Shown: piece after piece, positions 23,903 through 37,269 of the stretch | Numbering within the stretch: the first letter of the stretch is position 1 | Layout: each line of letters opens with the position of its first letter | DNA from: Combretum micranthum | Taxonomy: Eukaryota > Streptophyta > Magnoliopsida > Myrtales > Combretaceae | Direction: 5' to 3' | Length of the DNA stretch: 64,000 nt | NCBI GenBank assembly: GCA_024138025.1 | Contig: JAMXBD010001597.1 | Span: 271,172-335,171 of the forward strand | The notes under the pieces: model-generated | What the model was told of the DNA's origin: nothing | The model's input: only the letters and a program-made list of their open reading frames with translations | Database searches by the model: none | Translations under genes and position numbers: made by a program

Positions 23903-24093
23903 TGTTCATGTTTTATTTAACTCTACAATTTTATTTATGTTATGTTATGTTATGTTGTTATTTCTAACTTTAACTTTATATGTGTTACTAAGTATATGTG
24001 TATACATATTTTAGAGACTAATGCTCACTAACCTTACATTTTACTTATGCTTTTATTTCCTTGCTTATTTGTTTATTTCATGCAAATAAATAA

Positions 24094-24409
24094 GACTAGT
24101 CAACTTTTAGTCATAGACTTATCTCATCAAGTCAAAACAATTTTCTTCTTTCTTTTTGGACTTGTCCGTAATCTAAGTCCAGGGAGCCTTAACATAAATC
24201 TAAGACTCCCACGATTTTTCTTATTTGTTCTCTTGTTTTTCTTAAGGGACTTACCCATGTCTAAGTCTGGGAAGACTTGAATAAAAATATGAGACTTTCA
24301 AAATTTTCTTCTTTTTCTTTTCCTTAAGCTTTCTTATGCATTTTCTTTTCTATTTTTGGAACTTGTCCATTCTAAGTTCCAGGAAGCCTTGATGTAAGCT
24401 AAGACTTCC
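24094..24409 (+). repeat. Repeated hairpin module in type D LTR
   Basis: Seen: three units with a pair of potential stems each. Unit 1: GGACTT (24158-24163) pairs AAGTCC (24175-24180), then GGGAG-CTT (24182-24190) pairs AAG-CTCCC (24202-24210). Unit 3: GGAACTT (24358-24364) pairs AAGTTCC (24374-24380), then GGAAG-CTT pairs AAG-CTTCC (24401-24409). Unit 2 (24246-24298) is decayed. A related stem GACTA/TAGTC lies at 24094-24112. The base changes between units 1 and 3 are compensatory in both stems. Confidence 0.65.
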
Positions 24410-26049
24410 CAATACTTGACTTCACATATATGCCTATTTAATTTTCTATATCTCTTATATTCTATATGAGTTATTTTTCTTTTATCATACAACATAGCTA
24501 TAAGTTCATAATCATGCATGATTATAATGTTGTTGTCTTAATAGAATTTTTCAAAGATATAAAAGGAATTCTTTTCTTTTATAAAAATAAGACTAAACTC
24601 TCTATAAAAATAATATTTGATACTTAGGAAAAAAATTCCATTAAAACTTATGAACATGATTCAACAACCTCTTTTTCAAAAATTTAAATAGGTTTATCAT
24701 AAATTTTTAGTGTTTTTTTTATGCAAAGTTTATTCAAGACTTAATTATATGGTTTTATTACTCTCTCTTTCTAAATACTAAAACAAATTTATTTTAATGT
24801 TGATAATTCTTTGTCATGCAAACTAGTTTCAAAAGCTTATTCATAAGATTTATACCAACACTTTGATAAATACTAAGAATCAAACAATTTTTATAAGTCA
24901 AGTTTAAAATTGACCCACTAGCTAAAAATCCACTTAGAAATAAAATTGATATACAATTTACGGAACTAAGTTTTAAGAATTAAATTCATTTTATGAAATT
25001 AAGGACAAATAAATAATATTTATAATAATTAGACACCCATTTGTAACAACTCAAAATCATAGTTTTCTTCCAATAACTACTTAAATACCCAAATGTTGAG
25101 AAACTAATAATAAAGAAAGAGTTATTATGAGAATAAAAAGTTAGAACAATTCATTTACTTTATTTCCTTCATGATGAAACTTAAAACATTTTAGAGGTAA
25201 TGAGACTTAAAATGATTTTTCTTCATAACCACATAAAGCTTCATGTTTTGAAGAATAAATAGTTAAAAAGAGTTTAGTATGAAAATAAAATATTCATGAA
25301 CTCTATCATAAATATAGAATCATAATTTTCTTTAATTAAGTTTCATATTTACAAAATCTAAGAATTAAAACTTTGTTTAAGAATCAAACTTAAGAAAATT
25401 TCTACAAGGAAATATACTTAGAGTTTCATGCCACCAATGAATAAAACCATATCTTGTAAAATAAATTATTAAATAAAATTCTTTTCAAATATAAGACATT
25501 TGAGATTTCAAAATATATATTGAACTATGAATCTTATTTTTTGTTGTTGAGTCACATGCTTACAAAATAGCAAATTTAATCATAAGTTGAAGATGACCTA
25601 TCACAAAACTCTATTTTTCACAAAGATTATTTACAAATTTTATTTTTAATACAACATCACTAGGATCATGCATATAATATGAGTTATTGTTAATATTAAA
25701 TGATTTACAAAAGTATAATATTTATAGGTTTGTTGTAAAGTATCTAAGTGAAATAAAACTTAGAAAATTCCAAGTTTAAACACTGGAATTTTCGTTCTAT
25801 TCTATACCGACCCATTTTGAAACCTAAATGGCCTTAAATGTCAATAATAACCTTAGAAATAGATAGATCTTTTCAAGTAGGTTGAAAACGACATCTAATA
25901 TGCAAAATTTGAAGTTAAAATAAGCAAGTTATATCATTTTTAGTTAGAATTTCCCTTCATCCGAATTTTGACGAAAATAACAAGATAGAATTAGAAAGTC
26001 TAAATAGAACCTCTTTGAAATACTCATTCTAGGTATTTCTTTTATCTAG

Positions 26050-26114
26050 GTGACGAGAAATACAGATTCCCCTTCCTAGGATTATTAATACTAAGAATAT
26101 TGTGATTTAGATGA
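26050..26114 (+). other. Putative LTR mini-exon (type D copy 2, 65 nt)
   Basis: Preceded by TTTCTTTTATCTAG, followed by GTGAGT (26115-26120). Same place as in the other LTRs, just downstream of the GTTATGGCC-type block, which is decayed here. Confidence 0.45.
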
Positions 26115-28346
26115 GTGAGTTTTTTCTCCTAAATTCATTACCTTGCTTGTATTTGTAAAGTAGTTGCACTAGCATAATAAGAAAGATAAAAACACATATG
26201 TATTAGGGATTATCAAAGGTTAAGTATGTATTTCTTTTACTTGTGTCATTAAGTGAATGCTACGCATATTGCAACAATAGAATGTTTGTTTGACACTATT
26301 TATTAATTTGTATTCTTGATTGCTATTTGTGTTTAAATTGATTGATCAATGTCACACCCCGAAGGGTACCCTAAACATAGCAATCCGCCGTACACAGTAT
26401 TAAATCCTAGGAATGACCGCCTTAGTCATGCGAAAGCTTCCATACTATGTACAAGGTGTCTAACACATGGAGGAGATACATCAAGTAATACATTTTATAT
26501 TGGTACAACTTAGTAACAATGTAAAGGAAATATAATTCACTATACTTCAAATTACAATTCATCAAAGATTTCGCTACACAAACTATTACAACAAAACCTA
26601 GCTAATATCTTCAAGTATTCTTTATAAGCCCCGGAAAATTTCAGTAAATAATTCCAAGATGAACTTCGAAAATAAACCCTAAAAATCATTTTAAATTAAA
26701 ATCGAACTTTGACTAGTCCTAAATCACGAATAAATCCAGAAATTTCTCAATCTTGAGGAAAATAAGAATCCTTAAAAAAAATAAGAACTCAACATACTTC
26801 AATTCCAAAACCACTATGTACGACAAATTCTATATTTAACTCTGACTTATAAAATCGGGTAATAAAGCCCAAAAACAAGTTATTAAAAAGTAAATAACAT
26901 GAAACTTTCGAAATAAACTCAATTCAAGAATTCCGAAAACGTTAATAGATATTAAATACTTACAAAAATCAAATTTAAAATAAATTTCTCAAATCAAATA
27001 TGTTGTATAAACATAAAATATCAGTTTCCAGATTGGCAAAGATCTAAATCGAGAATCACCCGGAAACCCTAAGTGGAATACAATAGTTTAAGTCGGCAAT
27101 CTAGCGCTCTTAACCCTAGAGGCCGATGTGTAGTTTAAATGTGTAGAATAGCTCGTAGTAATATAAGTTTGCTTAAAAATATCATTGGTAAATTTTTACC
27201 TATTTCGAACCCATTCGGATACAGACTTCGAAAAGCATGTCCGGGCTCGAGATATCAAAAATATACCATTAGTACCGTTAGACTCGTAATTTCATAAGAT
27301 TTTCAAATATATCAGTTATATAATTTTTCGGGTTATAAAAGTTACAGTTATAACCTTTTATCGTATTTTCATTACTACCGGTAATTAATTAGTCTTTTGC
27401 ACTATTCACTTTTATTTCATTACATAATTTTATTATTCTTATAAACCCTTATATTTTTAGATAAATATTTTATATATTATAGAAAATTTTGTTTTTCTAA
27501 AATTTAGTTCGTTTCGGGCTTATACGGGATCAGATTCTATTTAAGACCCGATACTAAAAATAAAATAAATTAATTTAATAATTGAAAAATATTTGAAAAA
27601 TATTTTTATTTTCATAAAATAATTTTTTAGAATTTTTCGGGTTATAAAAATATCATTTATAGCCCATATTCGCGTATTTCAATCATACCAGCAACATATT
27701 TGTTGAAATACTAAAATAGTTCAATTAATTATTTTATTTTAATTATAAAAATTCTGCCACTTATTTAAAAATATTTTTCTTAATTTTATTTAATATATTT
27801 TCCTAATAAAAAGCACTTTTTCAACCCATACTTCAAGTACACTTCATTTGTCACTTCTACACATTAATCAAGTTTTCTTTCACTCATTTACACTCCATTT
27901 CCCACAATGGCAGCTGACCACAACCCTAATAATAGCCTCTTTTCTTTTATTTTAACTATTTATTTAATGGTTTAAAGCCTCTTTAGTTAGCACATTAAAT
28001 GATGCAAGTTACACTTTCAAATTTCAAGTTACAAGAGAATTTGACCTCTCTCTCTCTCTTGCCCAATTTCGTGAATCCCCCCAATTTTTCTGCCTTTGTT
28101 TTGTTTTTTTTCTCTTTCAATTAATTAACACACATTTAATGCACTCTTCTCTCTCTCTCTTTCATTTACACCTTTTACCTTTACCATTCCTTATCTTTTT
28201 CTCTCTCTTTTTCCTCTCTTTCTTTCTTCATTTTGTTCTTGTTCTTGCAAGAACACAAGCTGCCCCCACTTCTAAAATTTGCTTCCATACTTCATTCTTG
28301 AAGATTTTTAAGTAAACTTTCTTCTCAAAGCTTCCATAGATGATAT

Positions 28347-28354
28347 AGGTAAGG
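28347..28354 (+). other. Putative splice donor, type G LTR
   Basis: GATATAGGTAAGG, exon end at 28348. The same phrase recurs in the LTR at 43445-47875 near 45140 (GATATAGGTAAAG). Confidence 0.4.
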
Positions 28355-28769
28355 TATAGTGAGAGTTTCATGCATCAAATGACATTCCATAAGCTTAAAA
28401 GCTAAGGATGATGATGCCAAAAATGAAACACTCCTCTTCTCCATGATTATTATCTTGTATCACTATTATTTTCTTGTTAAAAGTAGTTATATTTTGTAGA
28501 TCTAACTTTTTGTAGCTTTGATTTTTGTTTATGCCTTAGATCTTGTTATTGAAGTTATTATTTTTGTTATTGCTTATGATTTATGCATATATTCACCATT
28601 CACATAACTATTATAGTGATTCATGCATTTATAACTAGATCTAGTTGTTTTAAGTTCATACATGCATTAGACTTTTGTTTTATGCTCTTAGATAACTTGT
28701 AATAGCTTAATGATGGTAGAAGAGTGTTGGGAAGCTCAAGATCTATTTTATTTTCAACAAAAATCATTT

Positions 28770-30600
28770 TTGAAAATTCGGATGAAAATGGAACCATATT
28801 TAGAAAAGTTGTTTTTCAACTTCAAAATGTGTATTTTTATTTAAAATGAAGGGCTTAGGGTATAGATAACATAAATGAATGATTTTGATGGTAAAGTTTA
28901 GATCTATGAGTTTATAGTTTACTACCATGGTTTCTTTTATATTTATGTTCATATTAAGTGTAGATCTTGGTTTTGAACTCAAACAAAAATAGTGAAATTC
29001 GTATTTTGGCAAGACCCCTATTTAAAAACCACTTTCCAAGTGTCAAAATGAAATTTTTACTTAAGATAATGAAGGCTTAATGTATGTATATCATCAAGAC
29101 TTCTTTTTACAAGAATCAAAGGTGATTTTCAAAGTTATTTTCAAAATAAAAATCTCATTTTCGGATTTTGGCCAAGGCATATTTTAAAAACATGTTTTCC
29201 AACTCAAAAATGAGTTTTTATTCAAGATATGGAAGGCTCTTAAGATAGGATATGTAAGGAATGGATTTTCATAAGTTTAGATAGATTTTATCAAAAGATA
29301 TGTCCAAAAATAAATTTTGTAAATTCGGATCCCAACCAAGACCAATTTTGAAAACCATTTTTCAACTTCAAAACAAGACTTTTATTAAAGAAATGGAAGC
29401 CTTAAGGGTAGGTTTGATTAGGAAATGGTTTTTGAAAGACTAAATGAGTTTTACAAAGAAAACAAGCTCAAATGAATTTCCAAAATTCGGATTTGAAAAT
29501 AGCCACTATTTAAACACTCATTTCCAAATGCCAAAATGATAATTTTTATAAGAAAATGGAAGTCCTAGGGAATATATGTAATAAAGACCAAGTTTTGACA
29601 AGATAAGAGAAGTTTATCAAAATATAATCCTAGGATAACAAATGGTTTCCAAGAATAGGATAAACAATGTTTTCATTCTTCAAAAATTTTGTAAAATTCG
29701 TACTTAGGTAAACCACCTATTTAAACATCTACTTTCTAACCCAAAATGAAGGTTTTTATTGAAATAATGAAGGTGATGGTTATATAGATCATCAAGGTTG
29801 AGTTTTGATAAAAGAAAGTATGATTTTACAAGAAGAAAAACTATTTTTCTTAAGTCTAGTATAATTCAAAGTTTTGCAAAGTAAAAGTTTTCAAAAAGAA
29901 TTCTTGGTATTATATGTATACATATAGGTAGATCATCTCATAACCATCATGACAATAGCTTGTAGGAAATACATATATGCATGATGCATTGTAGAAATAA
30001 GGTATGAAAATTGAGTTTATCCAAAATTTGTAAATTCGGATGATTTCAAAACCATGCCTTAAAAACCCATTTATCAACTCCAAAACTTGTGTTTTATATG
30101 AAAAATGAGGAGTTTAGGTCATAGGTATCATCAAGTAATGATTTTGATAAATTAAGATGGGATTTGCTAAGAAAAATATATAGAACAAGGAGTAGAAATG
30201 AAGTAGGAAAAATTTTGAGTTGTTGTCATTTTAAGAAATTCGTAATAATGGAGTAATGGCATGAAAACCCATATTCTTCAAACTCAAATTAGAAGTTTTA
30301 TCAAAGAAATGAAGTCCTTAGTGGCTATGTATGGTTGAGCCCTAATTTTCTAAATATCAAATGATTTTTACTTAAAGGAATCACTCAAAAACTAATTTTT
30401 ACAAAATTCGGATTTTTGAGAAAGGCCTACTTAAAAACATATTTGCAAAGTGAAAAATGTAAATTTTTATGTAGAAATGAAGGTCATAAGTAATAGATAT
30501 AATGAAGACTCAATTTTAACAAGGATAATTATATTTTCTTAAGAAATAAATCCAAAACAAATGGAAATGATCAAAGTTAGGAAACTAGTTTTCTTGAAAG
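28770..30600 (+). repeat. Array of about ten degenerate monomers in type G LTR
   Basis: Units marked AATTCGGAT or AATTCGTA occur near 28774, 28996, 29159, 29322, 29482, 29694, 30032, 30236 and 30405. Steps are about 160-222 bases, with one double step of 338. Each unit holds a TTAAAAACC-like block, then CAACTTCAAAA-like, then a block like TTTTTATTCAAGA-ATGGAAGGC. Confidence 0.75.
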
Positions 30601-31049
30601 TAAATAGCCATGGAGTCTTACAAATAAAAAGTTTCTAAAAATTCCTTTTAGTAAATATTGTCAAAAGCATGCATGCATTAAACTCATCACATGCCATTCA
30701 TGTTAGGAAATTATTCATGTTTCATGTATTCTTGAATTATCAAATAGGAACATTTCAAGCAATTACAAAACTTTTTTTCGGAAATGGGGATCGTTAGTGC
30801 CCAGATCTGATCCCTCTTTCGTGACCCAAATGTTTTCAAAACTTAAATATAATATTAGAATTAGATAGATCTTTCGAAGTAGATAGAAATCGATATATAA
30901 TTTGCGAAATTCCGAGTTAAAATAACCAAGTTAGCCGTTTTAAGTTGGAATTCCCGCTTCGGACGAGAATTGCGAATTTGATAGTTTGTACAAGATAGTT
31001 GGATTAGTTAAGTGATGAAATACTTATTAGAGTATTTCTTCCTTTTTAG

Positions 31050-31119
31050 GTAACTCCGAGATCGACGATTCCATACCACCGGATTACTTTTACTAAAAGA
31101 CCGATGATCCAATGGCCGA
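31050..31119 (+). other. Putative LTR mini-exon (type G, 70 nt)
   Basis: Preceded by the strong pyrimidine tract TTTCTTCCTTTTTAG and followed by GTGAGT (31120-31125). It ends CAATGGCCGA, again placing ATG at the exon edge. Confidence 0.5.
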
Positions 31120-32389
31120 GTGAGTTTTCCTCTTATTTTGTTACCTTGCTTGTGCTTGTAGCTAGTTGCACTAGAATTAGGAAAAGATAAAATTGTGATG
31201 AGTTGTGATATAATCTTGGTTGAATGAATGATAAGTATATTGAGGCGAGACTTGTTGTAAAATCATTGTATGAGTTAGCATAGACTTGAATTGTCTGAAA
31301 TTCTCTATGATCACTTTTAACCTACATAATTAATATGCCATGATTATATGAATAAACTGCGCATGCATATCACATGTTGAGTCACATTGCATTGCTGATA
31401 TACCTTTGGTGGGACAAAAGTATATTAGCGGAAGGCCAGGGGGCCCTGTTAACATTAAGGATGCGAGATCGCTTAAGTTAACGGATGTGAGGTAGCCACA
31501 TAAAACTACAATAAAACAACAAGAGAAAAAGATTGGAATTATGGTTGCATGTCTATGGACCATCCTAACCCCGAATAGAGGGCGTAAATCCATTCACATA
31601 TGGCTACTGGAAAGTCGTATGCTTGTTGGCTCATGTGTTTGTTCATGCATAGCATATGGATGAATTATAACTTGCTTGTCATGGTACGAAATTAAGGAAA
31701 CTCTCACTAAGCTAGTATAGCTTATACCCCAATAGATGTTTAAATGAATAGGTTATCTCAAGAATGCAAAGTGGGGACCGAAATGGTTGGAGCCGAGAAT
31801 GACTTCGGGATTCCGGGAGGAAATAAGGATACTTGAAGTTCTTAGCTAGGTTTTTACGATTTGCCTTGTAGTAGTTTTATGTAGTAGAATTTTTTGACGA
31901 GTGTAATTGAAGTTTAATGATTTGTATTTTGAAGAATAGTGAATTGAATTTCCTTTACATTGTTACTCGAGTTGTATCAATATAAAATGTTTCTCAATGT
32001 GTCTCCTCTATGTGTTAGACGCTTGTACATAGTATGGAAGCCTTCGCATGACTGAGGCGGTCATTCCTAGGCTTTAATATTGTATACGGCGGACTGCCAC
32101 GTTTAAGATACCTTTCGGGGCGTGATATTCTTACTTTTTGCCGGAATCCCGAAGTCATATCAGGCTCTAACCATCTCAATCCCCATGTAGCCTTCTTGAG
32201 TTAATCTGTTCATTTAAACATCTATTGGGGTATAAACTATACTAGCTTACTGAGAATTTCCTTAATTTCGTACCATAACAAGCAAGTTATAAATCATTCA
32301 TATGCTATGCATGAACAAACACATCACCAGACAAATATGTATAGGTATCTTGAACTCATACACAGAACGGATTTACGCCCTGTGTATCA

Positions 32390-32640
32390 AGGGTTAGGGA
32401 TGGTATTGAAAGTTTACACGACCGCTGCTAGTCCCCGAAGCCCCCCAAGCTCATAGCACTCAACTCGGCTAGGCTCACACATGGAATGCATCATCGGTGC
32501 GCCTTAGTTCCCTATAAATGAGCTCTGATACCGGGTCTCATTATCCAAACGAGTCCTCGGATCATACCGATCGACCTGCGTAGAAGTAGTACGCTACCAA
32601 ATGCAATATGTCCGATGCGATGCATGACCAATTTGTTTTT
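32390..32640 (-). repeat. GC-rich module of type H LTR
   Basis: This stretch is clearly richer in G and C than its surroundings and is the complement of 47100-47350 in the LTR at 43445-47875. Shared phrases include CCAAGCTCATAGCACTC versus its diverged complement near 47275. No open frame is convincing. Confidence 0.55.
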
Positions 32641-32892
32641 TCTTAGGTCAAAATATTCATACATTATTTAGAGTGACCAACCAATATCATACACATAAAC
32701 AGAAATAATATGAACAGTACAGTTATCCAATCGAATCATGGTTTCGATATGCTTTAGTATTCTTTGGCATACATACATCAAAGTCTCATTATCTATCCCA
32801 TCCCCATTCATATCGGTTTTTATCTGTTCCTATAATTCTAATGCAACTAGCTATACACACAAACAAGGTAACAAAATAAGAGGAAAACTCAC

Positions 32893-32962
32893 TTGGCCAT
32901 TGGATCACCGGTCTCTTAGTAAAAGTAATCCGATGGTATGGAATCATCGATTTCGGGGTCAC
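32893..32962 (-). other. Putative LTR mini-exon (type H, 70 nt)
   Basis: On the minus strand it follows TTTCTTCCTTTTTAG and precedes GTGAGT (plus-strand ACTCAC at 32887-32892). It ends with a CAATGGCCAA form. Confidence 0.5.
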
Positions 32963-33333
32963 CTAAAAAGGAAGAAATACTCTAATAAGTATTTCATCAC
33001 TTAACTAATCTAAGCTATTTAACAAAACTAGAAAATTCATAATTCTCGTCCTATGCGAGAATTCCAACTTAAAACGGCCATAACTTGATCGTTTTAACTC
33101 GGAGTTTACCAAATTATGTATCGATTTCTATGTACTTCGAAAGATCTATCTAATTATAATATCATATTTAAGTTTTGAAAACTTTGAAGCTTTGAAAAGA
33201 TCTTATCAGATCAGATCAGTAGCGAAAATAATTTTTGAAAATTGATTTTGTGACAGTTCATGAAGTTTCTATTATCCAAAGCAAGTATACTTGCAATATG
33301 AACAAGTTTCTATCATAAATGATATGTGATAAG

Positions 33334-33354
33334 ATATATATATATATATATATA
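33334..33354. repeat. AT microsatellite
   Basis: Alternating AT run within the type H LTR. Confidence 0.9.
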
Positions 33355-33599
33355 CATGTTCTTATGATATTTAATAAAGGAAATTTTTAGAAAACTTTTT
33401 CTTTGTAAGACTTTATGAAAAATCAACTTAGATAGGCTAGTCTTGTAGTCTTGACAATTCCCACTTGTTTTTAGAAAGATTCCTTGAAGAAAATTTATTT
33501 ATTCTTGTTAAAATTAAGCCTTCATTATGTATATTCCCTAAGGCCTTTGTTTTTCAATAAAAATTCCCATTTTACACTTTGTAAAAATGTTTTTAAATA

Positions 33600-34720
33600 T
33601 GGTTCATTCCAAAATCCGAATTTTGTAAAAATTGTTTATGTGGTGATTCCTTTAAGTAAACTCGTTTGATACTTAGAAAATCAAGGCTCAACCATACCTA
33701 GCCACTAAGGACTTCATTTCTTAGATAAAACTTTCATTTTGAGTTTGGAAAATAGGTGTTTTCATGACCTTACTCTAAAATTACAAATTTCTTAAGGTGT
33801 CTAGCAACTCAATTTTTCCTACTTCATTTCTACTCCTTGTTCTACATATTTTTCTTAGCAAATCCATCATAACTTATAAAAATCTTTACTCGATGATATC
33901 TATGACCTATACTCTTCATTTTTCATATAAAACACAAGTTTTGGAGTTGATAAAAAGGCTTTTAAGGCATGGTCTTGAATCCATCCGAATTCCACAAAGT
34001 TAGGATAAAACTCAAATTTTATATTTTGTAATCTCTTCCTATTTTGAAAATCTCTATTAGTAGATCTACCATTTACTTATCAAAAACATCTCCTATTGAT
34101 ACACATTCCATAAGCCTTTCATTTTTTAAACAAATCCTTCATTTTGGTGTTGAAAAATGGGTTTTCAAAATTGGTCTTAGTCGAGATCTGAATTTACAAA
34201 ATTTATTTTTAGACATATCTTTTGATAAAATCTATCTAAACTTATGAAAAATCATCCTTTACATATCTTATCTTAAGAGCCTTCCATATCTTGAATAAAA
34301 ACTTCATTTTTGAGTTAGAAAACATGTTTTTAAACTAGGCCTTTTGAAAATAATCTTTGAAAATCACCTTTGAACCATATAAAATGAAGTCTTGATGATA
34401 TATACCCATTATGCCTTCATTATTTCAAGTAAAAATTCTATTTTGACACTTGGAAGGTGGTTTTTAAATGTGGATCTTGCCTAGATACGAATTTTATCAT
34501 TTTCATTTGAGTTCAAGACCAAGATCTACACTTGTTTATAGAAATCCATGGTAGTAAACCATAAACTCATAGATCTAAACTTTACTCATCAAGATCATTC
34601 ATTTATGATATCTATTCCCTAAACCTTTCATTTTAAATGAAAAATACACATTTTGAAGTTGAAAAATAACTTTTCTAAATATGGTTCCCTTTTTATCCGA
34701 ATTTTCAAAAATGATTTTTG
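33600..34720 (-). repeat. Monomer array in type H LTR
   Basis: Complement copies of the AATTCGGAT unit occur near 33612, 33984, 34190, 34490 and 34697, with weaker copies between. Steps are about 200-300 bases where intermediate units have decayed. Confidence 0.55.
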
Positions 34721-37269
34721 CTGAAACTAAAATAGATCTTAAGCTTTCTAATACTTTCCTACTACCATTAAGCTATTACAAGTTATTTAAAAACATAAAA
34801 CAAAAGTCTAATACACGTATGAACTTAAAACAACTAGTTCTAGTTTATTATACTAGTTATAAATGCATGAACACTATGATGGTTATGTAAATGATGAATA
34901 TATGCACAAATCATTAGCAATAACAACATAACTTGAAAATAAAACAAAATAATAGTAAAATAACTCAAATAACAAGATCTAAAACATAAATAAAATTAAA
35001 GCTACAAAAAAAAGTTAGATCTACAAAATACAACTACTTTTAGCAAGAAAATAATAATATAATAATACAAGAGAATAATCATGGATAAGAGGAGTGTTTC
35101 ATTTTGGCATCACATCCTTAGCTTTTAAGCTTATGGAATGTCATTTGATGTATGAAACTCTCACTATACTTTACCTACATCAAATATGAAAGCTTTGGAC
35201 AAACATTTTATCAAAGGATCTTGAAGAAATAAGTGTCGGAGCTCAAATATAAAATAGGACCAGCAAGGTTTCTTATAAGAACAAGAGAAAAAGAAGAGAG
35301 AAAGAGAGGAAGAATAGAGAGAAAAAGACAAGGAATGGTAAAGGGTTGAAGGTGCAAATGAGAGAGAGAGAGAGATAAAATGAGTTAAAGAGACATTAAA
35401 TGAAGTAAAAATAAAATAAAATGGCAGCCTATACATTACAATAGTAGGCGTGAATTTTGGGAGGAGAGAGAGAGAGAATTTAGTTGGTTTTTAACTTGAA
35501 ATTGTAATGTGTAATTAATGGTATGTGTAGCTTCTTAAAGAATGGTTGAAATAGCTTTACTTTAATCAATTTTGGAGGGTTTCAAAGGACAAAAGGAAGC
35601 CAAAAAGGAGTCAAAATTCCTGCCATGAAGTTATAATGAAGTGTAGAAAGATTGAAGTGAAAAAGAAGTGATGTGTAAAAGGTGTACTTAAAGGTATGGG
35701 TTGTAAGAGTACTTTTTTAATCAAATAAAATATATAAAAATTCATTCCAAATATTTGTAGCAGATTTTTCATAATTAAAATAAGATAATTTATTTATTTA
35801 TTTTAGTGAATTATCAAATACGTTACCAGTATGATCAAAATACGCGAAGATGAGCTATAATTTATATTTTTATGACCCGAAAAATTCTAAAAATTTATTT
35901 TATAAAAATAAAAATATTTTTCAATTATTAAATTAATTTATTTTATTTTTAGTATCGGGTCTTAAACAGAAACTGTTCCCGTAAAAACCCGAAACTAACT
36001 AAATTTTAGAAAAATAAAATTATCTTTGATATATAAAATATTTATCTAAAAATATAAGAATTTATAAGAATAATAAAATTGTGTAATGAATAGTAGTGAA
36101 TTGTGCAAAAGACTAGTTAATTATCGGTAGTAATGAAATATGAATATAATCGCAAACATCAAATATTTCTAGTTATCGAAAAATTATAAAACTGATATTT
36201 TAGAAATCTTTATAAAAATATGAGTCTAGTGGTATTAATGGTATATTTTTTATATCTCGAGTCCCAGGACACACATTTCGAAGTTTGTATCCGAACGGAG
36301 TCGAAATAGGTTAAAAATTTACCGATCTGATATTTTTAAGCGATCTTATATTACTACGAGTCATTCTACACACTTAAACTACACCTCGGCCTCTAGGGTT
36401 AAGCACGTGAGATTGCCAAACTTAAACTATTGTATTCCACTTAGGGTTCCCGGGTGATTTTCCGGTTTAAATCTTTGCCAATTTGGAAACTGAGGGTTTT
36501 TGTTTATACATCACATTTAGTTTGAGGAATTTATTATAAATTTTATTTTTGTGAGTATTTAATATCTCTTAACGTTTTCGGAATTCTTGAATTGGGTTTT
36601 ATTTCTGAAGGTTTATCGTTATTTACTTTTTAATAATTTGTTTTTGGGTTCTATATTACCCTTTTTTTTTACAAGTTATAGTTACGTATAGAATTTGTCG
36701 TACGAAGCGGTTTTGAATTTGAAAACTGTTGAGTTCTTATTTTATTTTTAAGGAATCATTTTCTCAAAATTAAGAAATTTCTATATTCGCTCGTGATTTA
36801 GGACTAGTTAAAGTTCGGTTTTAATTTGGAGTCATTTTTAGAGTTTATTTTCAATGTTTATTTTGGAATTATTTACTGAAATTTTCTGGGGCTTACAATC
36901 GCTCTCAATAAATCATAATACGAAAATGGTGTTAACAAGAAAATTCATGCATAACATCCATTGAATCACATTTTTAGAATGCTGCTACTCCTATGCATAG
37001 AGTTGGATGGGATGTGAGCATGCTAGGACACAGGGCATGCTCTTTCCTAGGGAATCCACATCGCTCAAGAATGTAACTGTTGGTTTCTCTCAAATGATGA
37101 TTTTGATGATAACAAAAAGGAGTAAATAATTACTAACATATTTATTAAGTGTGCAAGGATTTAATATAATCAAAGTGGTTTACAATAACTTAAGAGAATG
37201 ATTTCAAAAGAGACTCCATGCAAAGAATACTTTAGAAAGTGTTTGGAGAAGATTTCAAGAACAAATGAG

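Larger units (their letters stand above)
26623..32127 (+). mobile_element. Forward solo LTR, type G, 5.5 kb, TSD TTCTT
   Basis: Seen: begins TATAAGCCCCGG at 26623 (TG mutated to TA) and ends GGGGCGTGATA at 32127, flanked by perfect five-base duplications TTCTT at 26618-26622 and 32128-32132. It is the longest LTR here. The extra length comes from about ten monomers at 28770-30600. It carries a donor-like AG|GTAAGG at 28347-28354, an acceptor and donor around 31050-31119, and the inverted repeat TAAGCTA/TAGCTTA near 31709. No coding region is attached, so it is a solo LTR by inference. Confidence 0.88.
26350..36897 (-). mobile_element. Reverse long LTR (type H), split by type G LTR
   Basis: Seen: plus-strand start TGTCACACCCCG at 26350, end GGGGCTTACA at 36897, which on the minus strand is a TGTAAGCCCC...GTGACA LTR of about 5.0 kb once the insert 26623-32127 is removed. 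Continuity across the insert is clear: the sequence before it matches the tail and the sequence after it (TGCCGGAATCCCGAAG) matches the preceding block of the LTR at 43445-47875. Flanks of the whole LTR are ATCAA and ATCGC, only partly alike, so the target duplication has decayed or is absent. It sits inside the forward type D LTR. Confidence 0.78.

Noticed and set aside
28770..30600. Centromeric satellite array
   Set aside because: The monomers are degenerate, few, and bounded inside LTRs with clear ends; better read as an LTR-internal array.
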